Assembly (NCBI GenBank): GCA_009733575.1
Contig: ML769386.1
Span: forward strand, 343,854 to 407,853
DNA length: 64,000 nucleotides
DNA from: Gymnopus androsaceus JB14
Lineage: Eukaryota; Basidiomycota; Agaricomycetes; Agaricales; Omphalotaceae
Direction of reading: 5' to 3'
This document shows positions 10,901 through 21,480 of this stretch, piece by piece. Each line of letters begins with the position of its first letter. Position 1 is the stretch's first letter. The position numbers and the translations under genes are program-made. The notes beneath the pieces are model-generated. The model searched no databases. It was not told the DNA's origin and worked only from the letters and a program-made list of their open reading frames with translations.

Positions 10901-11956
10901 GGCTTCGAGATGGCTTCTTCTGACGCTATGTTTTGGCAGGGCGCTCACGATGCGTGGACTGCGCCGCAATCTCGGCCTGATGTGTCCAGCCAACAGCAAC
11001 AGCTTTCCTCGGACGAAATAACCCACGAAAATCGTATTTTGGAGTCCGTCGGTGGTCATGAACGCAGACGAAGTGTCAGTCCTCGGGAATCTCAAGTGGC
11101 TGCTGTTATTGCGGCCACGCACAAATATCTGTTTACGCCTTCTCCTTCTGGAACTCCACCGCAGGCTCCTACAGAGGCTGTTACCTGTAATGTTATGGCT
11201 GCGGTAGATCCTGAACCTGTGCCCGAAGCAGGCTACGAACCGATGTTTGAATCTCCTACACGGCCAAAATATTATTCACCGGATCCCTCCCCTCAGCGCC
11301 AAGGGCGCAGTCTTGTTCGTACTCCCCCAAAAGAAGTGCGACCAAGCTTGCATCAAGAGAGATCACCATTCTCCGTATCATCTTTCTCTCCTCGACCGCC
11401 TTCCAATCTTTCTCATGTCATCCAATCCGGAGAGTCATCTCCTCCACGATCTGCAGCATCTCCCGCGCGAGCTATATCACGCTCCGTAGTACCATCTCCC
11501 GCACGCTCCGTAGTATCGCCTGCACGATCTGGTGCCTTTCTTGCACGATCCGGAGCACCGTCTCCTGCAGGTGTACCTCAAACCACTCCATCCTCTCCAA
11601 ACCTTTTCCGTGACGTCCATATCAGGATCAACACCCCACCCCCGTCTATCAGCAACATGATGGGATTATCCGAGAGTAGAATCGGGGCAGGAGAAAGCTT
11701 GAAAAGTATCGAGACAACTATGCCTGGTGCATTCGAGAAGGAGAACGTTGTTGCAAAGGGAGCCCCAGCCGCTAATGTTGTGAAAACGCCGGTGATCGAT
11801 GCTGCTATGCCCGGAGCATTCGAGAAGGAGAACGCCGCTACTGTTGCAAAGGAAGCCTCCGCCATTAACGTTCCGCTGCCTCACGAGTTTGGCTACGCTA
11901 TGAACAGTCATGCGGTGGCGTGGACCAATCCCAACCTCCCTCCTCCTGAAGCGTAG
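7964..11956 (+). CDS. Low-complexity repeat protein, unknown function
   Basis: Starts MSHYEYTLVASESMDQSL. Four small exons (from 7964, 8161, 8350, 8508) join in frame with GTATGT/GTAAGT donors to a long exon beginning near 8638. The protein is Pro/Ser/Ala-rich and apparently disordered. It has two DQFDYVPP repeats near 9217 and 9340, then at least seven repeats around the core DGWNGSLPASAYGA (9631-10400), an Asn/Gly/Arg-rich stretch, and a Ser/Pro-rich tail with two copies of MPGAFEKEN, ending LPPPEA. Homology between repeats shows the frame jumping at about 9500, 9585, 9680 and 10060, each by a small indel; outside that part the frame is open. Either repeat-length errors or real decay. No enzyme domain recognised. 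Confidence 0.6.
9631..10400 (+). repeat. Coding tandem repeat, about 108-base period, with hexanucleotide microsatellite
   Basis: Copies of a GA(C/T)GA(C/T)GG(C/T)TGGAA(C/T)GG..CTTCCTGC core begin at about 9631, 9795, 9903, 10011, 10121, 10217 and 10352. The central ones are spaced 108-110 bases. Between the first two copies lies a (GACAGA)n microsatellite at about 9687-9747, which would encode an Arg-Asp run in one frame. Repeat copies in different frames show that indels occurred after duplication or during sequencing. Confidence 0.85.
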
Positions 11957-12499
11957 ACCTATTTGAGTGTTTGCGTCCGTCATCCTTCGCATTTGGTCTA
12001 CTACAATCGACCATTATGATAGAGACTTAAATAAAAGAATCGACGTGGTACATACTGCATTTACATACATACTGTAGCAAGACTCAAATAGTCGATTAAT
12101 GGCATCTTCTTGGTGACCACATTGTCTTGGAATTAACCAGAGATTTATAAAGATAATGCAACAACCAAAATATGTACCGAGAAGATGCGAGATAGATACA
12201 ATACATAGAGTTAAATAAGGTCTGGGTGTGATGGTACAATTACAAAATGCACGAGCGAAGAGGGAGGGAAATAAACAAAGTCCTGAATGCGGAAAAAGTT
12301 CTGGACAGATAGCTATAGCGTAAACGGGGATTCAACAACAAAAAAGAGATGGTATCAGTAATTGTACAAGGCAAACGGGGAAAAAAAAAGAAAGGAAAAG
12401 AGCACAGGGGTGAACGATAATCATCAGCAATGCAATGCAAAGTCAGTGAGTCAGGTTCATGAGTGTCCAAAAACGGAAAGCTGTTTTTTTTTTGTACAG
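11957..12499. other. Intergenic, between convergent genes
   Basis: The AT-rich 3' flanks of the repeat protein and of the minus-strand gene at 12500. A T-rich run lies near 12483-12493. No gene or RNA recognised. Confidence 0.5.
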
Positions 12500-14345
12500 T
12501 TATGCGGCAATGGGACCTTCTGTCCGCCGTATGACTGATTGATACCACTCGTCTAATGGTGGAAGATCGTCCTCGTCTTCGTCATCTACCCAAGGTGAGG
12601 TGTTGATCGGCTCTAGTCTATCCGTATCATGGTCGGTGAAAGAATCGCACGTTGGACGTTCCAGTGGACAGCCGTCCATGTACGAGGGTTCGGAGGAGTG
12701 TTCCAGAGAGAGATCATCTGTCGACAAAGCCCGTCTTTCTAGAGCGCGCTCAAAGGCGGCCTTGAAATCTTCGTCGTCCAGAGTGTCAGGGGTTTCGGGA
12801 AATGGTGATTCAACAGAGCTAAGACTCTCCGCGTCAAGTTCAGGAGAGTCGTTATCGAACGAAGAACTGTAGCACTCCAGAGTACTACAGTAACTCTCGC
12901 CGTAGTCCTCTTCCTGTTCATTGACCTGTGCATTGACTCGTATCTCCCATTTCTCATACTCCTCTTCATCAAATCTGGAAGCGCCGTAATCTTCGACAGA
13001 TTCGCCACTGTCAAACTCGGTGTATGCATCCTCGGGTTCGTTGACGTAGCTGGTACCGCGGGCGTGAACAACAAGGTACCGACCGAAGCCATAATCCTGT
13101 GGGTCGTTGAGAACGTTGGACGCAGTAACCCATTGATCTTCGGGAGGAGGCTGATTAATGATGATATGGGGAACTCGGAACGGGTTAGGAGAGTCGATGA
13201 TAAGGGTAGCACGATGGAAGCGGCTAGCCAACAGAATCGGCTAGGAGTGAAGAGAAGATCTGAGTTGGGCGCGGTGCCGAGTGTCAAAAGGAATGAAACT
13301 CACCTCGGCGGGGTCGGACCATGAGAAGGGGAGTTCGATTTTTGATAATGGAAGAGCATTATCGTATCGTTCACGATATGCCCTTGCCACCTGGCTCGCC
13401 ATTAAAGCCTAAGATCAAAGGTCTGTCAGTGAAAATAATCGGCAAGGTACAACAAAATAAACTTACGACAGTCTTGAAAGTTTGGCGTCGAAGGGCAATG
13501 ACCACATGAAAGTGTGTTAGTCTCTCTTCGGAGCACCTATCAATCTAAAAGATACAACTTAGTATCTACGGGACCGGTGGTGTTTCGGACAAGCCTACCA
13601 TTGCATTGAATCTGGACAGACTAAAGACGGCGTTTGGAGATGACGCAGAGGAGGAATAAGTCGGAGGAGGCAAAGGATAGAGTGGAGGTGGATTTTCTGA
13701 AAAGTCAGGGAACGGTAGACACAACTTTTGAGCATCCTGATAGTTTGGCTGGTTGAACCAAGCTATGGCATGGTCACCAACCGTGTCGGATGCTGGCGTA
13801 ATGGAAATATGAGGAGTCAGCCATGGTGTTGTCGAATCTAGAACAAGGACATCTCTAGTAACAGTCCAGCTGTAAAGAACATCCTACAGCTTTCATGAGC
13901 AAATGCCTAGAGCGAAGAAACAGCTTTGCTCACATTATCCGCAAGGACATCGAATTCTGGTCCGTCCTCATCTTCTGAAGAGTCGGAGGATTGGCTATGA
14001 AGACTTGCCGTCACTTCGCCAGAATCGCTGTCAAAGTCATCCATAAGACTTTCTTCTGACTTTTTAAGCTCGGCCTCGTGGAAAGTGTCTTCTACGAGCT
14101 CGTCGCGCGTTTCCTGCACGCACAGCGTGGCAGAAGCATTGCCCTGTAACACGATAAGTCAGTTTAATTCAAGATAAACAAAGATTGCCACATACCTTGA
14201 AGCTATCGCAGTTCATCAGGGTCAGCGATGAGCGCGTCGAGGTCGGAGAACGCGTCGGAATTGGTTTTATTGTGGGAAGAGGTAAAGTGAAGCGAGAGTA
14301 GAATCCAATGTTCAGCCAATGTCCGTATGATCTTGCCCAAGACAT
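12500..14345 (-). CDS. Conserved-looking acidic hypothetical protein, six exons
   Basis: Exons 14345-14196, 14143-13934, 13883-13599, 13544-13467, 13408-13304 and 13240-12500 join cleanly to 522 residues. Every intron has GT..AG ends and is 44-63 bases. The start MSWARSYGHWLNIGFY follows a good context (AACAATG). Exons 2 and 6 are strongly acidic (SSDSSEDEDGPEF, PWVDDEDEDDLPPLDEWYQ). The middle is globular-looking (RLTHFHVVIALRRQTFKTV and FHRATLIIDSPNPFRVPHI). No signal peptide or membrane segment is obvious. I do not recognise the family. Full splicing and clean frames make it a real gene. Confidence 0.75.
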
Positions 14346-15193
14346 TGTTATGGTTCAACTTTTTTCACCCAGGTTACGCTGCCGGGAAATAAAAAACGTA
14401 GAGGGGAGAGGGAGGTAATGGTGGTTGAGAAGAAAGTTAAATAACAATTTGCTTTGACCGGGAGCTCCAGAGGTCTTTGAGCTCTGTCATTGTCACGGTG
14501 GACAGTGGCAACAAGGACCTTTCTTGCCTTTAAGCGGCACGCGCGGGCTCTATTTGTAATTGAATTAAGGCCATGTGCTCGTGATTACTTTGATTCAGAT
14601 TACCCAAATTGGGCTACAGCGTTATCTTGTTCTTGCGGAATAGTCTCTGATTCTGAAATTCCGGTGAATCTACGCGCAACTTTGGTCGCACATCTTCGCA
14701 TTATCTCAATGCTTGCTCAATACTGCCGGAAATAAAACGTTTTCTCCGCATCCAGCGATCGAAGAGCGACGAGCGTGCCTACGTCAACGACGAAACGACA
14801 GTCCAAACACAAAACCTGCCTGGGCTCCAAGCAACACAAAATGAAAAGCAATTTTGCAGATTGAAACGGTAAAATGGTCTGCCATCCTCGCAGGAAGCAA
14901 CTCGAAAGGGGAAAGGTGGCCATTCAAATTGGGTGGCCAAGTCAGTAGTGGAGTGAAGCTTCCAAAGCAGGCGGATCCAGAGCGGAATGCTAACACTGTA
15001 GCTGCTCCGGATCTCCTTGCTTCCACACCATTGTTCTATCGGACACGTTTAACAACGACCGAGGAGCAGCACAAAGTCCTGGAGCCGAGAAAAGTTTCGA
15101 CCGATAGAAATGAATGTGATAAGTATACATACAGTAACCCAAACACGGAGAAAAATCTACGATCATACATCCAACAACCGTTACGTGCCACCC
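14346..15193. other. Intergenic, no feature supported
   Basis: Plus-strand open frames at 14490-14735 and 14854-15267 lack recognisable content, and the second overlaps the end of the dehydrogenase gene. The left part is the promoter of the minus-strand gene starting at 14345. Confidence 0.45.
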
Positions 15194-16800
15194 TCAGTCA
15201 GTCTTTTCATCAGATCGCAGACCGCTCGTCTTCTGAAAGTTTTGCATCATGTAGTCTGCTCCGGTAACCTATAGAAAATACCAAGGTTCATTACTATGAT
15301 ATGACCATAAAATCCAAACATCAACTCACCCATTGCGTAAAGTCTTTCAGATAACTTGGGAAAAGCTGTCTGAGCGGCAAGAGATGAACATACAACGGCA
15401 TCATGATCGTCTGCGAGTGCTGGTCGTCGAGGGCCTGGATTATCTTCTTGACCACCTCGACAGGAGCCACCGAGGGCATGAAGAATTGGTACCAGCCACT
15501 CTTGGGATAAGCCATCCTGGCAAAGAGTGGAGTCAAGATGTGACCAGGGCACACAAGAGTGGTTCGAATAGTTGGAGCTTTGTGTCTAAGAACAAATGAG
15601 TATGGTTATGTTGTTTTCGTGGAAGTGAATCGTTACAGATGATCCAGTTCATATCGCAGAGACTCATGGAGTGAGTTCACCGCTGCTTTGGAAGCACAGT
15701 AATCGGCTATAAAAACATATAAGCTTCCGGATTAAGATAGTGAGGCAGGACTCACTCATTTGAGCGACACCGACTATACCCATGTTAGAAGACACTGTGA
15801 TCTATAACGAGATCTCAACTGATGGGACCGAGCAAGAATAACGTTCAGCTTACGATATGACCACTGTTTTTCTTGATCATGTCGGGAAGGAAAGCTTTGA
15901 GGGTCCAGAAATGAGCCATGGTATTCACGCCGAATGTCCTGCACCTCCGTGAATACAATTCCAAATAGTAAAAGATACGACTTACTGTTGAACATCCTGG
16001 GGGCTCAAGTCTGTGATAAGTTTGCCTTGCACTACTCCTGCATTATTGACGATAACAGTAGGATGACCAATCTAATGGTCGATCTACGTTATAACGAGTT
16101 CATTGCCACCAGTAGCGAAGACATACCTCTTCGACAATTTTCTTGGAAACTGCTTCAACTTCTTCCCATTTGGAAACGTCGCACTTGTAGTAAACGACAT
16201 TGTCTGCGAGGAAAGATCAGTACTCAAACGTACGTCGAGATGAAGGCAATGCTCACGGTTTTCCGTAACAATCGGTTTGACGTCGAGTACTACCACAGTC
16301 ACACTTCGCACAGCGAGGGTGTTGGCAAGGAGTTCACCGACACCAGAGGCACCTGGACCTCATTCAGAAATCTAGAAGGAACACAATTCATTGCCACGTA
16401 CCCCCGGTGACCACAATAATCTGTTCGCCCCAATCATACCTATTAGGCCTGAAGAGAAGACTGCCTTGATTTCTGTACAACAACGAGAGCCAATCGTTCG
16501 CCCCTTTGGCTTCCGTTAGTGATAAGGTTAAGAAAAGGAAGTTGAAACATACAATAAATGCACAGTACGACGTAGTAACCGCCAGTCCAGAGAACACTTG
16601 GGTCAGTAGTCTTTGCGCCTTGGAAAATGATGAAGATGGGAATGAAAAAGATGAAGAATGGGCCTGCGGAAGAGCTTGAGCAATCTGCACATAGATTATT
16701 ATGGGTTCCACGTACTGAACAGAGTGTTTTTGAGGACTTTGGCGACCAGATCAATGTCCAGCGAATCGAAAATGGGATGCACGTCGCGATTTGGGTCCAT
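15194..16800 (-). CDS. Membrane-anchored short-chain dehydrogenase/reductase
   Basis: SDR enzymes use NAD(P)(H) to oxidise or reduce alcohols and ketones. This one resembles lipid-droplet/ER retinol or hydroxysteroid dehydrogenases. About ten exons join to roughly 370 residues starting [18 protein letters not shown]. An N-terminal hydrophobic segment ([13 protein letters not shown]) is followed by the cofactor motif TGGASGVG, split by an intron after TGG. Then come the NNAG motif ([11 protein letters not shown]), SSNMG with the catalytic Ser region, and the catalytic YCASK (Tyr-x-x-x-Lys). The C-terminal half includes [14 protein letters not shown]. Key residues are intact. The substrate cannot be told from sequence. 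Confidence 0.85.
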
Positions 16801-17084
16801 GTTGGGATGTTTCTTGTGTTGGTTGTGAGGCGCTGCCTATGGTACGGTAAAGAGAGGAAAGAAGGAGAGGGGAACAAGATTCCAAGATATGCAAAACACC
16901 AATTCGACCCGAGAGTTGATGAACAGTCACTGGAAGAGTTTGAGGCCGAATGATCTGACCAGACAAAATGATGGGGGCCTAAAACGGTAAACCGCCGGTT
17001 TCTGCTTCTAGCGCTCATCTCCATATGCAACACATCCATACCGGTGACCTCTGCTAATTTTGTCCAAAAAATTCTACCATAATT

Positions 17085-18740
17085 CCATCACTCTGTGCGT
17101 TTGGCACGCGTTTCAACGGGCTCATGTGCCAAGGGCAGCACTTCTTGTATTCGCTTGGACTCGATACGACGTGTGCGCTTCGGATACTCTCCTGATGGGC
17201 TGGATCGCGCGGTCTACTCCCGACTACATTAGATGACGCCCAGACAGATATGGACCGTTGTCAGTCCGAGCTTGACCGATTACGAGACTTGTTAAAAGCA
17301 ACTGAGAAGAAATAGGACCTTCTTAGAGCATATATGGCAGGCATTTGCTCTATAATGTCTCTTATCCATGAGCTTCCTCGGGAAATTGTGGATGAAATCT
17401 TCAAAAATGCATCTGTTGTGATGATATAGGTCCCAATTCGATGTCCAGAAATGGAAAATCACGACTATCGACTGTCACACTTTAAACTTGGTTGCGTTTG
17501 CATCAGCTGGTATAATCTGGCGACTTCAATCGTGTTATGGTCCCCTTTTGGATTTCGAGCGTTAAAAAGTCCCTGCACTTCCTCTCTATTCAACTATGGA
17601 GCGCTCATGTTCACATTCCATCGACTTCAAATCATCGATCTCAGCTGGCGAGATGATCACTCTTCTTTCCCTTTGACCGTGACGGAAAACTCTGCTCGCT
17701 GGCGCCATGCTGAAATTGCTGCCCAGAAATCATTCGTGGTCGGTAATATTTTGCAACCTTTGATTGACAGCAGACGAAGTGTCTCTTAGCCTTGATTCTC
17801 TTGGCTTTAATTCTACATATATGAGACATTCTTTTCCTATGGCATATCCAAGTCTTCGATCTCTTTCCCTCAAGGCGGTGGTTATTGATCTTGAATACCC
17901 TCGACGGTCTCTCGACTTAGCCTTAATTGTCCAAACATTCGCAGCTCACGTTGGACCATCTCACAGCATCGAGAGCAGCACCCCCAGTCATTAGCACCAA
18001 TACGACAAAGTTTGCTATGAATTAAAGACTCACACGGCGCACCTGGTGCCATATCTGGATTTTTCGACAGTATGGTCTTCCCCCGACTGACGCATTTCGA
18101 ATTATTGGATCCGTGTGGGACCTCTCAAGTATATCATATCTCATCGTTGTGCTTAATGCTCGAGCGAGGTTGCACTCGGTTTGACTCACTCGACTATCCA
18201 AAACATCGTATTCACTTCCGACTAGCTGGTTCGCTTCCTCCTGTGTTGCCTTCGGTCGCAACTCTGGAAGTAAGTCCTCGGCTGAAACTCTTGAAGATCT
18301 ATTTCTGAAAGCCTTGGTTGCCCCTCGGCAGAGTCTCGATCTTCGCGATGAACAGGCCGCGCAGATAGATAGTACGGAGCTCGGACAACAGTATGAAGAT
18401 TCCAGTGAGGACGATTCAGATGATGAAGACTCAGGAGGCAACATTGAGGTTCCGGAGGAACAAATCATGCTCCCACAACTAGAGGTGCTCTCTACCTACG
18501 TGTAATAAGGCCTCGTAACAAACTATTCCTAGAGCTTATTGCATCGAGATGGAGCCAATCAGCACAAGTAGTTCTCTCAAGAGACAAATTTGCCGATCCC
18601 AATGTCGTCTTCTGTTTGCGGAAGTTTCTACAACGCATTGCAAAGGCAAATACTCTAATGCCAGGCTTGGAAGAGCTTTCGAAGGCTGGGATAGGATGTA
18701 CAGGCTGAGGTTATTTAATGTGTATGTACAAGTCGGATAG
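17085..18740 (+). pseudogene. F-box/LRR-like protein, copy C, decayed
   Basis: Family blocks can be followed in order but in changing frames and with stop codons. They include a VRFGYSPDGLDRAVYS-like stretch near 17170, a DRCQSELDRLRDLL-like stretch near 17255 followed by an in-frame TAG, an F-box remnant near 17360, then LSHFKLGCVCISWYNLATS and the LRR-like piece YPSLRSLSLKAVVIDLEYP. An acidic segment (EDDSDDEDSGGN) and the LPQLEVL block follow near 18400-18490. No recognisable conserved upstream ORF. It converges on intact copy D. Clearly a pseudogene. Confidence 0.8.
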
Positions 18741-18839
18741 GAAGTTCTACAATTTTACTTCGTCTACGTACGTCTACGATCATTCGAAATGTATGAGTAG
18801 TCTGAGCGAGTCGGCCTGTGGCGAGACCAAAGCAATGAC

Positions 18840-20633
18840 TCAGAATCTTTTCGAAGGAATGATTACTTCGATATCCATCCCATCTTCCTTGAACTCCTCC
18901 AGGCTTTCCTGCAGGGCCTCGAGCCTTTTCCGTGCACTCTTTCCGACATCCCCCGGGTATCGTATATAAAGCCTTTGTAAAGGTACACAGACCCTATCGC
19001 TGTCACCTGGTGGAGTCTCGATAGTACTCGAGGAAGGCCTCCATCTCGAACGTACGAACTGGAGCAACAGTTCCTTACGGGGGCGAATTACCAGATGGAG
19101 CTCAGTCAGGCGGGGGAGTAAGCATTGACCATTAGGAACTTCAACGCCCATCTCTTTATCACCTTTGTCAAGCTTCTCTTCATCCTCTCCGTCATCAGCT
19201 TCACCATCTTCAGAATTATCTCTGTCTTCTCCATTGTTGTCAGAGCGGTTTCCAGACTCCTGTTCTCCCTGGTCGTGATGTAGAATCAAAGATTTAAGAA
19301 CGAGATAAACACCTGCTCTATCATGCAATGTTTTGAGCTCTTCAACTTCGAGAGTCGTAACCAAGGGTACATGGAGAAAGAGACGAAGCAGTTCATCGGA
19401 AGTGAATGAAATAAAGCGAATAGTAAGATGGGTTATCCAGCTTTGACCTCGCTTCAGCATCGAGCACAACGGTGCAAGGTAGAGATTTGTTTCAGGAGGT
19501 CGCAGCAGATCCGATAATTGGATATCAGTAAGTTTGGGGAAGGTCAAGGAGTTGAGAAATTGGCTGGGAGCATCGGGGTTGGTACTATCAAAGTCCACAG
19601 TGAACTTTTTTGTATTGGAGCTGACCTTGGGCAGTGGGTTATCCTGCTGTAAAATTTCCCTCACCTCAAGATCATGTAGGTTCGGACAGTACAGAATAAC
19701 TTTTGCAGTCTCTGCAGAATTTAGGTACACCAACTTTAGATGTGTAATCGACGGGCGAGGGTGTTCCAGATTTAGATAAACGCAATCCAGCGTCAGAGAT
19801 CCAAGATTTGGACAGCTCACAGGGAATGATATCTCCGTCTCGAATTCAGATTCAAGACAGAGAGACACTAATCGAGGGAGATCTGGCCCGCTGTCAATTA
19901 ACGACTGCAAGATTCCCTCAACAAACGAAACGGTGGCAGCGATCCTTACATGACGCCAGCGATTGAGGCTTTTGTTCGCAGTCAAGGAGGAAAAGCGATC
20001 AATGGATGGTTCAGAACAATCATCTTGGATTTCGAACTCGACGGGATGGGATCGTGAGCGCTCGAGAAAGACGTTGAATAAGGAGGGAGTAGAGGAAGAG
20101 TCCAAATTCCGAGACCCAAAAGAGGACCACAACACAGGCATCGAGGTCACCATATTATACCAGCTAATGCAGACGCAACTGAGGGTGATAGTCGGTATTC
20201 GCGGTTTTCCAACTTCCAATATACAGTTGGCACCTATATCACCACAACAGATGTATTGGAAGATTTCACCCATGAGCTCTACGGGAAGACGGTGGATGGG
20301 GGACATTATGGAGCGGAAACCAGCTATATACGCTCTGAGAACGTCTCGTTGTGTCTCCATCTTCTTCCACAAGTCCCGTAATCGGCGTAGCTCGGACTGA
20401 CAATGATCCAAGTCTTGCTGCGCATTTTCCAACAGTTCGGAGTAGACTGAGTGTTCCGATCTGTCAGGAGAGTATCCTGAGCGCACTCGATGTAACATTT
20501 CATTGTAGTTGAGCGCCTGTAAATCCAATTGGAAAGAATCGCCGCACTTGGCACACAAACGCGTCGATAGGCGTTCTTTGGGCCAAACGCACTGAGCAAT
20601 AGATTCTGGATGAAATTCATACACAGTCAGCAT
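18840..20633 (-). CDS. F-box/LRR-like protein, copy D, intact
   Basis: An uninterrupted 597-residue frame with no intron. Order of parts: start MLTVYEFHPESIAQCVWPKE; CxxC finger LCAKCGDSFQLDLQAL (about residues 27-42); coiled segment with DLDHCQSELRRLRDLWKKM; F-box SPIHRLPVELMGEIFQYIC (about 115-135) and TLSCVCISWYNMVTSMPVLW; LRR-like repeats to about 430; an acidic insert (NNGEDRDNSEDGEADDGEDE); and a C-terminal block ending FKEDGMDIEVIIPSKRF. Known F-box proteins bind Skp1 and present substrates for ubiquitination; the substrate here is unknown. Preceded by the conserved upstream ORF. Confidence 0.85.
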   Translation of the reverse strand: MLTVYEFHPESIAQCVWPKERLSTRLCAKCGDSFQLDLQALNYNEMLHRVRSGYSPDRSEHSVYSELLENAQQDLDHCQSELRRLRDLWKKMETQRDVLRAYIAGFRSIMSPIHRLPVELMGEIFQYICCGDIGANCILEVGKPRIPTITLSCVCISWYNMVTSMPVLWSSFGSRNLDSSSTPSLFNVFLERSRSHPVEFEIQDDCSEPSIDRFSSLTANKSLNRWRHVRIAATVSFVEGILQSLIDSGPDLPRLVSLCLESEFETEISFPVSCPNLGSLTLDCVYLNLEHPRPSITHLKLVYLNSAETAKVILYCPNLHDLEVREILQQDNPLPKVSSNTKKFTVDFDSTNPDAPSQFLNSLTFPKLTDIQLSDLLRPPETNLYLAPLCSMLKRGQSWITHLTIRFISFTSDELLRLFLHVPLVTTLEVEELKTLHDRAGVYLVLKSLILHHDQGEQESGNRSDNNGEDRDNSEDGEADDGEDEEKLDKGDKEMGVEVPNGQCLLPRLTELHLVIRPRKELLLQFVRSRWRPSSSTIETPPGDSDRVCVPLQRLYIRYPGDVGKSARKRLEALQESLEEFKEDGMDIEVIIPSKRF

Positions 20634-20648
20634 GAATAAATGGAAGAA

Positions 20649-20684
20649 TTAGACATCGTTGAACTTGCCATAGAAGTGAGCCAT
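20649..20684 (-). promoter_or_regulatory. Conserved upstream ORF of F-box copy D
   Basis: Reads MAHFYGKFNDV then TAA, ending 15 bases before the main ATG at 20633. Same length and spacing as in copies A and B. Confidence 0.6.
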
Positions 20685-21059
20685 GACTGTTTCAAACAAG
20701 CTTAGATCAGTCTAACCGAACACGCGTTCCCACGAATTTTTACAAAACACACCCACGAAGACTCTCACTACGATGTCCGACTCACGCTTTTTGGACTATT
20801 CATCCCTGCTGTATAATCTCCCGTGGAAGGAATTGTCATAAACGCGTGTTTGATTCATCGTGTATTTGCTCTGGGGTCGTTCTAAACCTAAACACTCTGC
20901 CTTGAGAAATGGCTCCGAAATTCATGTGTCCTTGGATGCGGGTGTTGAGCTGGGCTAGTAGGCTGAGGTTAGAAGGTATATTAGGTGTAATTAGCTTCCT
21001 TTGTGGTATCAATCAATTGCGTTCCAAATTGTCGCAGCCCTCCTCCCCGGAGAAAGTGG

Positions 21060-21480
21060 AAGTCGGCATTTTCCAACCCCGAAAACTGCCAGTGGCGGTA
21101 GACTGCGACTCCGTGGAACCAAGTGGTGGTAAGTCTACCGACTAAATACTATGTCTGTCTATCTAATCCTCCCCTAGTCGATCTCCTAACCACAATCACT
21201 CTATCCCAAACCCCAGCCCCACTCCTCCCTCACCGACATCGACATCCTCCAATTCACCCTCCAAACGTCGTTTCTATGATCGGCCGCGTCTTTATATACG
21301 TCCGCTCTGTTATTTCTGGATAAATAATGTGATCCAGCTTTAGAACGATTCCTTATGGATACGTTCGGTGCTACTGACAATCTTGGTGGTGGGTTTAACA
21401 CCCGCCTGCAAGACACGCTGATGATCTCGTATCTGACGATTTGGTAGGTCGTCGAGGTTGGCGTTGAGTAGGCTTCGTAG
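21060..21480 (+). pseudogene. eIF3f duplicate, 3' fragment
   Basis: The plus strand repeats the second half of the eIF3f gene at 5219. The end of exon 2 is altered (AACTGC, then GACTCCGTGGAACCAAGTGGTG). It is followed by the same intron (GTAAGT, then TCTATCTAATC and CCCCTAG) and by exon 3 pieces (VVSMIGRV, FNTRLQDTLMISYL). The frame is broken by indels. The retained intron shows DNA duplication rather than retroposition. It lies next to F-box copy D, as the real eIF3f lies next to copy B, but the relative orientation differs. Confidence 0.85.

Noticed and set aside
10001..11122. Long minus-strand open frame opposite the repeat protein
   Set aside because: It mirrors the repeat and low-complexity composition of the plus-strand gene and has no recognisable domain. 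The plus-strand exons splice into a consistent protein.
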